From: Linum tenue
Taxonomy: Eukaryota; Streptophyta; Magnoliopsida; Malpighiales; Linaceae
Assembly: GCA_946122785.1 (NCBI GenBank)
Contig: CAMGYJ010000010.1
Location: 46,273,134-46,337,133, forward strand
DNA: 64,000 nucleotides
Direction of reading: 5' to 3'
Below the pieces are notes generated by a model. That model had not been told where the DNA came from. It saw only the letters and a list, made by a program, of their open reading frames with translations, and searched no databases. Positions 55,749-64,000 of this stretch are shown here, in pieces (the first letter of the stretch is position 1; each line of letters starts with the position of its first letter). The translations under genes and the position numbers were made by a program.

Positions 55749-56340
55749 TCAATAAAAGTCAAGAAAATAATAAAGAATTTGATAATGCCGGAGTTACTGA
55801 ACTTGATGAGAGAGTGGATATCTTGCCCCGATTTTAATTAATAGAAAGATACAATTCAAGGAGAACTAGCCAAATTAAGGAGAGAATTAGAATATGGGGA
55901 AAAGGAAGTATGAGACTACATAGATACTAGGAGAACTAAGAGGAATTTAAAAAAAATGATAGAAATTAGAGAAGACGTAATACAAAGTTAGGGTTTGGGG
56001 GAAATAATACTTGGATGCTAAAAATATAAAAAAATATGTATATTCATAAATAGCTTACCCTTAATAATAATAACTAATTAATCGTTCATTAATCCATCCC
56101 TTTTGAATGATTCTTTCTCTCAACAATCAACCTGAATTTGTATAGAACTTCTTCCTATACTTCAAGTTCAAGGCTCACCCATTCTTTCGTTTCAGATTCA
56201 CTTAAGCTTTCCCAATAAACTCACTATGACAAAAAAAAAGGTTCTCACTTCACAATCTGAATGGATAATTCCCTTGACAATGCCAAAAACAAAAAAGTAG
56301 TTGCATGATCCTTCTTGATTGTTACTCATACTTGCTACTT
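55749..56340 (+). repeat. Direct duplication block, copy 2
   Basis: Partner of 52104-52700, 3.64 kb downstream in the same orientation. It begins right after the Helitron-like hairpin near 55718-55737. Confidence 0.9.
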
Positions 56341-56845
56341 CTTTCACACAAAGATATCCACCATACCATCCAATTAAATCTCGACAAATTTGTTAAAGAT
56401 TGATTCAATGGTGGGAATCATGTAGATGATGGTGTTGGGTGCTCGGATAACTAAGCTCTAATATAATTTGATGAGAGATATGATTTAGTATCCGAGATTG
56501 ATTAATAAAAGATAGGGTTAGATATAATTAGGTTGAACAAATTATTAAAGTATGGGAGGAGAAAGAATGATACTGGATTAGAAATTATTAAAGAATTTCT
56601 AGATTGTCATCACATCAGGTGAGACATGCTGGAGACATTTTAAGTTAGATTTATTCATATATTTTAATGTTAGAAGTTTCATCAAATGTATTTTTTAAAT
56701 TAGAATTTTAGTTTTAGTAAAGTTTTTGAATTGTTTGATGATGGAAACCCAACGTATAAATATTGTGGAGCAATGGAGTAGAAAGGTGAGGGTACCAAAC
56801 CCTCAAGGAATTTCAATCAACCAAAGTTTTCAATTGTGCTACAGT

Positions 56846-57287
56846 TAGGGGTGGCTATACGGTCCGGTCCGGTTAAATTGGCCCAAATTGATCCGGTCCA
56901 GTCCGGTTTTTTTGAAAATATAAGGACCGAATATTTGATTGGATACAGTCCGGTCTTGATCCGGTCCGGTCTTGACCCGGTCCGGTCCCAATTCGGTCTT
57001 GATTTTATATTGAGATTGTGGGAATTTCAGTGGCCTAAGGCCTAAAAGGGTGAGGAGTTGGTTAAGTTTTGCACTAAGTGCAAAGGTTTGTGACCGTTTA
57101 TGCAAATTACCCTTAAGTTTTGGGTGTTGAGCTCTTTTATCCGGTCTTTATCCGGTTTTTTACCTCAAATCTAAGCCCAAAGATTGGATTGGATTGTTTA
57201 CTATCCGGTCCCGGTCCGGTCTCGGTCCGGGTTATACGGTCCGGTTTCCGGTTTTTCATCCGATCCCGGTCCAAATAGCCAGCCCTA
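56846..57287. mobile_element. hAT-type MITE, 442 bp, with 8-bp TSD, GGTCCGGT-rich
   Basis: GCTACAGT at 56838-56845 and 57288-57295 flanks an element starting TAGGGGTGGCTATACGGTCC and ending AATAGCCAGCCCTA. GGTCCGGT and its variants recur more than ten times near both ends. No ORF. The TSD and ends fit hAT. Confidence 0.9.
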
Positions 57288-57295
57288 GCTACAGT

Positions 57296-58394
57296 ATACA
57301 GACAAGATAGAGTGAACCTCCATTATCGAAGGTACCCTCCGTAGGTTTTGAATTATACTACTACGAGCAAATACTTCAAAGCGGCGTCATTTTTTGGAAC
57401 ATGTTTGAGGCTATAATTGGTTATTTGCATTAAATTCTATTAGAGATAAATAGGACCGATCTATTAATTATCGATGAGAATTATATGTTTATTCGATTGG
57501 AGGTGAAGTATATCATCGACTCGGTAGCCTGTTACCTATTGAAGAGAACATACCAAATTTTCTCAACTCTACCTATATGGCACTGCAATGAACTCCATCG
57601 GCTAGATTTTTCTCCAAATACCCAAGTTCAAATCCTTTTGCGTGATTCAACTATTCAACAATTGCAAGAGATGTTAGACTCAAGGAATATCTTAACCAAT
57701 ACATTTTGATCTGCAAGCGACAGATTGAATGACACTACTGTTGGACAAGTTAAAATTAAGTTGCTTTCTAAAATTAGAAGCGGATGGTAGATAATGTGAT
57801 ATTCCTCAAGACTGCAACAATCAGACTCATTGATATTGTGTGGAAAATTCAACAACATTGATACCAACGTCTTTTGGATTATTATTTGAGAGGTGATTCG
57901 GACACCTATATGAGCAGAATGCATGCGATTTTAACTTCATCACATACAGTTAGTATCTATATAAGTATGTAAATTTTGACAGTGAGAAATAAATTGAAGT
58001 GTGATATACGAATTGGTTCATTTGAATGGGTTTGATTCTTTTACTTTCAATTACGAATTTTGAGTATTTCGGTAATTGAATGGTTTGAATTATTTTATAT
58101 TATAAAAAATATATCTTTCTTTGTATAATAGGTATTGTTATTTGTTATATTTACCAAATTCATCCGTCCAACGGATCGTGTATATAGTGTCATTAGCTTG
58201 AGAAGAATAAAGTAGTCACAAAGGAGAATGAAAAATTGAAAAAAAATGAAACATCAATGCTCTTGGTATGGTTGGAAATCAATGCTCATTCTTTTTAGAC
58301 ACGAAAATATACATTTGTGGAGTTTCATTAATATATTGTTTGAAATCAGAAGTTGAAAAGGTGGCATATTAGGAAGAACAAGGTTACTTTTGTA
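57296..58394. other. Spacer with a Helitron-like hairpin
   Basis: The perfect hairpin ATCCGT-CCA-ACGGAT at about 58160-58174 is followed by CGTGTATATAGTG. Short ORFs at 57485-57709 on the plus strand and 57655-57924 on the minus strand show no family resemblance that I can name. Confidence 0.4.
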
Positions 58395-60440
58395 AGATCA
58401 TATTATTGTTCTCCATAAGACAAAAAAAGATTTTATCTTCGCATGTTGCTGCATTTATTTAGAGGTTGTTGTTCAAATGAAGAAATTAGAACATTTAATG
58501 GTGTTATTCATGATTCCTTCCAAAAAGCATATTATGCTCTTCAGTTGTTGGTAGATGATGATGAGTGGAGTGACTGTTTCTTATGAAGAAATTAGAACAT
58601 TTAATGATGTTGTTAATGATCCTTCCAAAAAGCATGTTATGCTGTTTGGTTATTGGCAGATGATGATGAGTGGAGTGACTGTTTGAAAGAAGTTGCCTTT
58701 TCGGGTTCTAGGATAAAGTTAGGAATCTGTTTGTCACAGTTCTTATTCACTGCTAAAGGATCTGATGTCCAATCTTTGTGGGGAAAAAATTGGGAGCTAT
58801 TGAGCAACGATATCCTATTTAATCGTAAAGGGAGTTAAATTTTTATGACTTGCAACACTATACTGATGAGATCAAATATAAATGCTTGGTGGAGATAGAT
58901 AAATTATTGCAGAAATATTGAAAGTCTCTGGCTGATTTTCAAGGTTTGCCTATTTCATCTGGAGCCATGAGGTCGAACTTAGAAAATTGATCGCTAAGGA
59001 GTTAAATTACAACGAAGAAGATTTAATGAAGGAGTTAAGTACGTTGTATCCAAAAGTGAAATCAGAGCAGATGAAGGAATTTAATGAACTTATTCAAGCT
59101 ATGGATGAAGAAAATGGGAACTGCTTCTTTGTTGATGGATTTGTGCGCATAGGGAATACATTTATTTTTTAAAGTTATTTGTGTGAAACTACGGGCAAAA
59201 AAGAAAATAGTGTCGTTCATTGCTTCTTCTGGTATTGCAACTTTACTAATTGTTGGAGGTAGAACTGCTCATTCTCAATTCTATGTTTCAATTGACTGTG
59301 ACTGAAAATCAACATGTCATGTTGAACAAAGAATCAAGTTAGTAGAGTTGATTCATAATGCTTCTCTTATTATTTGCGATGAAGCTCCTATGGCTCATAA
59401 TCGTAATATTAAAGCAGTGGATAGAACTCTTAGAGATATTTTGCATGTGAAACATCCAAACAGCGAGGACATGACCTTTGGAGGAATGTCTGTTGTGTGT
59501 GGCGGAGATTTTCGGCAAACATTACCAGTAATTGGTAAGGGAACCCAAGTAGATATTTCAAATTCTTCTACCAAGAAATCGTAATTATGGCCTTTACTGA
59601 AAGTTTTGTTGCTCTCTCAAAATATAAGATTATGCCCCCGAAATTGTGTCCCTAAAGAAGCTATTTAAATTGAAGAATTCAAATGATGGATTTTGCAGAT
59701 TGGTGATAGAGTGGGGTCCAATGTTTTTGGGGAGTCAATGATCTCAATTCGAACTTCTTTGAGCATTCAACATGATCAAGGAGATGAAATGCTGATATTG
59801 TGAATCATGTGTACGGCGATCTCCATTTGAATTACAGTGAAGGAACCTTTGTGGTTCATCGTGCTATGTTGGCTCCACATCGTGAAAAGGTAACGAAAAT
59901 TAATAATTGTGTGATGAAAAGGATTCCAAGAGAAGAAGAGGAAAATTAATTAGTGGAGTTCTCAATACATTGAAGATCAGTAATTTCCCATACCATTCTA
60001 TTAGGTTGAAGTTGGATTGCCCGTCATTTTATTAAGAAATATGGATAAAAGTATAGGTCTCTGCAATGGTACAAGGATGATAATCAAGAGACTTGGCACA
60101 TGGTTTATTGAAGTAGAGATTCTAATAGATACTCGTATAGGTGATATGGTCTTTCTATCTCAGATTAAATTGTCTTCTCATTAAAAAAGTATGGATTTCA
60201 CATTGGTTAGCAGACAATATGCTATTGTAGTTTGTTTGCTATGACAATTAACAAAAGTCAAGCACAAACAAATTTTGATCCTTTTGACACAAATTACTTT
60301 TGGGAAGACAAATGGTATTTATGGTGAGTCGGTTAGGATATCGCAAAACACTATGATGTTGATTATTTTGACTAATTGGATTATTTTGAATAATTTCGAT
60401 TCTTTTATGCTATCAAGAAATTTGAATGTTTGATAATTTA
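58395..60440 (+). pseudogene. Helitron PIF1-like helicase, heavily decayed
   Basis: Plus-strand fragments in changing frames follow Helitron helicase order: FYLRMLLHLFRGCCSNEEIR and AYYALQLLVDDDEW (58430-58580), SLWGKNWELLSNDI (near 58780), FNELIQAMDEENGNCFFVDG (59080-59140), then FVRIGNT where the Walker A GGTGKT belongs, LIICDEAPMAHNRNIKAVDR (Walker B, near 59370), MSVVCGGDFRQTLPVIGKGT (near 59490), FGESMISI, IKRLGTWFIE and RQYAIVVC. Rolling-circle transposition would need an intact Rep and helicase; no Rep was found upstream. A 105-bp tandem duplication covers 58478-58687. Confidence 0.85.
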
Positions 60441-60523
60441 AAAGATCTAGATTTTCTTATACTAACAAAGAAGCACGAATCTCACATACAAATTGCTACT
60501 ACTATTTATGCAATTGGTGAATG

Positions 60524-60554
60524 AATCCGGCCAACCGGCCAGGCCTGTGACTAG
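60524..60554 (+). mobile_element. Helitron-like 3' terminus downstream of the helicase
   Basis: ATCCGGCCAACCGGCC, a short gap, then CTAG at 60551-60554 followed by T, about 110 bp after the last helicase fragment. Position, GC hairpin potential and CTAG/T agree with a Helitron 3' end in the same orientation as the helicase. Confidence 0.6.
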
Positions 60555-63500
60555 TAGAGAAGTAAAGGAAAAACTTTAGCGGGGCAAAAATAGAAGCACT
60601 TGGCGTGGAAAGGGAGATTTTGGCGCTCAAACCTGTTCTTCGTCCGACCTGGAAAAGAAACTAAGGACCAACTCTTTGCACCTGAAACCGACACGCCTTA
60701 CTTCTGTATTCATCCAAGAATTTGTCCCTAGTATAAAGAGTATCGGCTCGTTTGCTGAAGCTCCTAATGTCCTAGTCAGTTCGTTTAATAATAACTATGT
60801 TTTAATTTATATTTTTTTGAATCTGTTCAAGGGTCCTTATTTTGCTTTGTGGTTTGAACTCCCTTGAGTTCTTTGACTTGGAATGACGGAGAAGGGAGAG
60901 GGAAATAAGAGAAAAGGATAATTCCTTTCAAGATGAATTGGATTTGCTGATATTGCGGATTGCGATAAGAGTCTGTTCTATTTTGTTCAATTCTTGAGGT
61001 GTATGAGATTTTAACAATTACTAATTATATTATGAAAAAATCCTTTATTAGTTAAACACAACAACCTGCAAATTTGCCCTTTGAATCATGAATTGTAGGA
61101 AAAATTGAAGCAATTTATCGCAACTTGGGGGGGGGGGGGGGGTGATGACTTGCCCTTCCACTATACTTAACTCAGACATGTGGGATCATGGCTTGCCATT
61201 TGAGTCATGGTTGCACAATTAATCACAAACAATAGCTATGGGATCATGACTTGCCCTTCCACTATACTGAACTCACCTGCAGACTTGGGATCAACCGTGC
61301 AATTCTCTTCTCGAAATTGCATCAGAGTTCTGAACTGCTAAAATTGCAGCACTATCTTACAGTAGTTTTCATTGATGATTCTTACATTGCCTTTGTAATT
61401 TACATACCAGATCAAGAGATTTGGCAATGATTTTATACTAATGTTTCTCATATATAGTTACTCCTCCATTTACTATGTTTTTGGCAGCTTGCTCATTCTT
61501 ATAGTATCCGTGATAGCCCTCAAGTTGTTCCATTTTCATTATGATTTTTTGTATGCATTATGCAGATTGATGTTCTTCTGGAAGTTACTTGTTCCTATTG
61601 TTTTATGAAAAATTTTGTCTTTGTCCCATAATTCCAAAACTAAACCAAAAGGGTTGTATTAATAGAGAGCACGCTTTCACACACTTAATTGGAGAGGACT
61701 GAACGGTAAAGAAAACCAAATAAAATACAACAACTGCTTAATTGGACTGACCTTGATTATTTGAAGAGGAACGGTATTTGCCTTGTTCTTAATGTTTGAA
61801 ATATCCCTACCCATTTCACCATACATAGTTGTTTTGTTGGGGGTCTGAATTGCAAAACAATTGCAGCAGTTGATAGTAAAATGCAGCTGCTCGTAAAATG
61901 CATAAACACATTTCAGTAGGCTTTATGATTTAAGATGGATGGTTTCTTTCCTAGCCTAATTTTAAACAACCACCTGATGTCATCAAATTCATTGTGTTTA
62001 GGTATTTGTTAGCGAGATCTATAATTGGAGCAGGGGGCTTAAGCTTTGTAAGTGAAATGGTTAAGGTAAGTGGATGTGCTATTTTCCCCCCTTTCTATCT
62101 TTCCTTGCGATAGTGATTCAAGAGGAATCCAATAAGATGTTTTAGACAGTGGCGTGGTTTGGTGTTATTTTCCTCCTGGTCAATCGCAGTTGCTGTTATT
62201 TCTCGAAGTTCGGCGGATTTTCCATGATTAACCACAATGTCCTTGTTGTTGCAGTTTTGATATTCAGTATTCTTTATGTGGCGTTTTGAAGGAACAAGGC
62301 TGCGTGTGGGCCGATTCTGATTTTCATACCCAAGATTGTGCTACCAGACTAGTTTATAACACTTTTGTAAGGTAAGTGTGTTGATACTAGGGAGGCTCAA
62401 CTGTTGAATCTGCTGCATTAGTTGATAATAGTTTGGATTAACAATTCTTGTACTGCCTCTACAGCTCACAGAAAGGGTCTTGAGGTTTGTCAATGTCCTT
62501 CTCATAATTAATTTTCTTGAGATATTTACCTAGTCACACTACTCTTGTAATGGAATTATGATGCACCAATTGTATGCAGAACATAAGTTATTTACGGAGG
62601 CTGAACTGACAGAGCATGAACACTCAGGTGAAGCTGAAATGATGGAGCATGTACATAAATACTCAAGAGAATCTGAAATGTCAAATGATGACGACGGATT
62701 CTCAAGTGAAGAAGAACCTGTAGATGAATACTCTGACTGGTTGGTTAATCATTACACACTCAAACTTTTACCATGGTATATGGTTTTGATGCTTAATTGT
62801 AGAAGTCGAAATGCCACCTATTAAATGGGTTGATGCTTTTTTGTCCTGCAGATCTGTGTATCTATGATTAACGTGCTGATTTGGGTTTGTTCGAGGATTC
62901 AAATGAGTGCAAGGACTACAAGCAAGCTCCTGAGGTAACTGCCCAAGTCTGTGCAGTTCCTCACAAAGTCTCTAGTATGAAGTTGAATGTCACCTATTAA
63001 ATTAGTTCATTTTTTTCCTGCAGCTCATTGGATTCTCTTTGATTAACGACGATGGAGTTACTATTATAATTCTGCCCTCTCTATCTTGTGATATGAAGTA
63101 ATGATTCAGAGTTGGGGTGCTGGTTTTAATAGCGAAGACTGTCACGAGACCTATTTTTTCTTAAAGACTTTTGTAAGGCTGAATCCCAATTGGCTTTATT
63201 GCATGAAGTTTGAACTTATAAGATTGCAGCAACATCTTATAGTAGTTTGCATAGACGATCCTGAGGTTTAGAAATGCTTTGATCCTAATGTTTCTCCCCT
63301 GAAGCTATTCCTTAATTAATGTGTTTTTGGCAGCTTGCTCCTCCTTTCCTTCCTTCTTCTGCTACAAATAACCGTGCTAGCCCTCTAGTTCCATTTCCAT
63401 TATGCATCCTCCCTTACTTCCTATTATTTCATGCCAACTCTTGCCTTTGCCGCATAATTCCTAAACTGAACCACGAGGGTTAGGGAAACAATCAATTTGC

Positions 63501-64000
63501 TACTAAGTGACAAACCTAATCTTACTGTCTACTAAAAAGGCTTTTCATCTTGAAAATGATTACATTCTTAGCTGGAGTTGTTCTCCAGTTGCAATTTCCT
63601 AGTTTCTTTGAAATCGTGAGGCCCAAGTGTGGTTCAAATTTTGCTGCAAGATTTAGGAACTATTCAGTAAGTTGACTAGCTCCCCCCTCCTGTGTCCTTC
63701 GTTCGGTTTTGTGTTGGCTTACTGCTTTATTTCTACAGCTTAAGCCGTGGTCTATTGTAATTCTTTTTTTAAATAATTGAATGTCATCATTATCGAAGAA
63801 GAAATGTCTTATGCGAAGATAACACATAATAATCATGCTGAAAGGAAGTGAAAGTCTACATAAATCTGCATCACAAAACAAGGCAATTATAAGGATATAG
63901 AAAACACATAGACCTGCATTACCTTGATAAAAGAAGCCACATAACTTCAGTCTGAGAATGGAAAGGCTAAGATAACAACAACATCCAATGGAATAAGTTC
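60555..64000 (+). other. Mostly non-coding region with possible remnants of an intron-rich gene
   Basis: Several short plus-strand stretches are bounded by splice-like sites. These include a block ending AAG/GTAAGTGG near 62067, one ending AAG/GTAAGTG near 62373, an acidic block 62570-62760 (EHSGEAEMMEHVHKYSRE, DDDGFSSEEEPVDEYSDW), and one between CTGCAG near 62852 and GAG/GTAACTG near 62936. No family was recognised, and start and stop cannot be set. Diverged internal duplications occur (61340-61560 with 63225-63420; 62800-62880 with 62975-63055). It may be an lncRNA locus or a dead gene. Confidence 0.3.
61127..61142 (+). repeat. Poly-G run, 16 bases
   Basis: Sixteen consecutive G. Just after it a phrase ATGACTTGCCCTTCCACTAT occurs twice (61145 and about 61245). 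Confidence 0.95.

Noticed and set aside
61127..61142. G-quadruplex promoter element
   Set aside because: A bare 16-G run with no supported gene start beside it; homopolymer length may also be unreliable.

Overview
This window looks like repeat-rich nuclear DNA of a eudicot plant. The evidence is long AT-rich spacers, GT..AG introns, FAR1/Mutator-type transposases, Ulp1-like transposon genes, Ty1-copia and Ty3-gypsy (Athila and Tekay type) LTR retrotransposons, a plant L1-type LINE, a Helitron helicase and many MITEs. I see no intact single-copy host gene and no rRNA, tRNA or CRISPR. All calls come from reading the sequence; family names are recalled, not searched.

Layout. 1-10.3 kb: a Mutator-like element (MULE) with long inverted termini (1-634 and about 9760-10290). 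It carries a decayed FAR1-related transposase on the minus strand, an Ulp1-like C48 gene on the plus strand with intact 3' exons but Ser at the catalytic Cys position, and a third minus-strand transposon-associated pseudogene. 10.5-12 kb: two MITEs. 12.7-39.8 kb: a nested stack. A small TIR element is split by a copia element (13306-39331, TSD TATAC). The copia is split by a minus-strand Athila-like element (14702-33761). That element is in turn split by a plus-strand Athila-like element (15994-26696, TSD AGAGG, about 1% LTR divergence, RT domain deleted) and by a fragment of a third plus-strand element (29995-about 32104). The copia 3' LTR also holds a solo Tekay-type LTR (36936-39169, TSD ATAGT).

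40-46.2 kb: minisatellites, a 15-bp-flanked insertion, and a deleted second MULE-like remnant (Ulp1-family N-terminal gene facing a FAR1 N-terminal fragment). 48.6-51.2 kb: a roughly 190-bp tandem array packed with the palindrome TACGTA, a CACTA-type terminus abutting it, and a 5'-truncated LINE with a 14-bp TSD. 52-60.6 kb: Helitron-like debris (helicase pseudogene, several hairpin termini), a duplicated 0.6-kb block and two hAT-type MITEs with 8-bp TSDs. 60.6-64 kb: mostly non-coding, with possible remnants of an unrecognised gene.

The most interesting signal is in the Athila-like elements. Clusters of the palindrome AAATACCCG(A/G)(C/T)CGGGTATTT lie just upstream of the TATA-like boxes of both the LTR promoter and an apparent internal promoter that drives a spliced 3' ORF. 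The internal leader intron (326 and 327 nt), three reiterated polypurine tracts and three 3'-UTR stem-loops are kept in two diverged copies. A third relative keeps the palindrome layout with a different palindrome sequence. This suggests a shared cis-regulatory and priming system for LTR and subgenomic transcripts.
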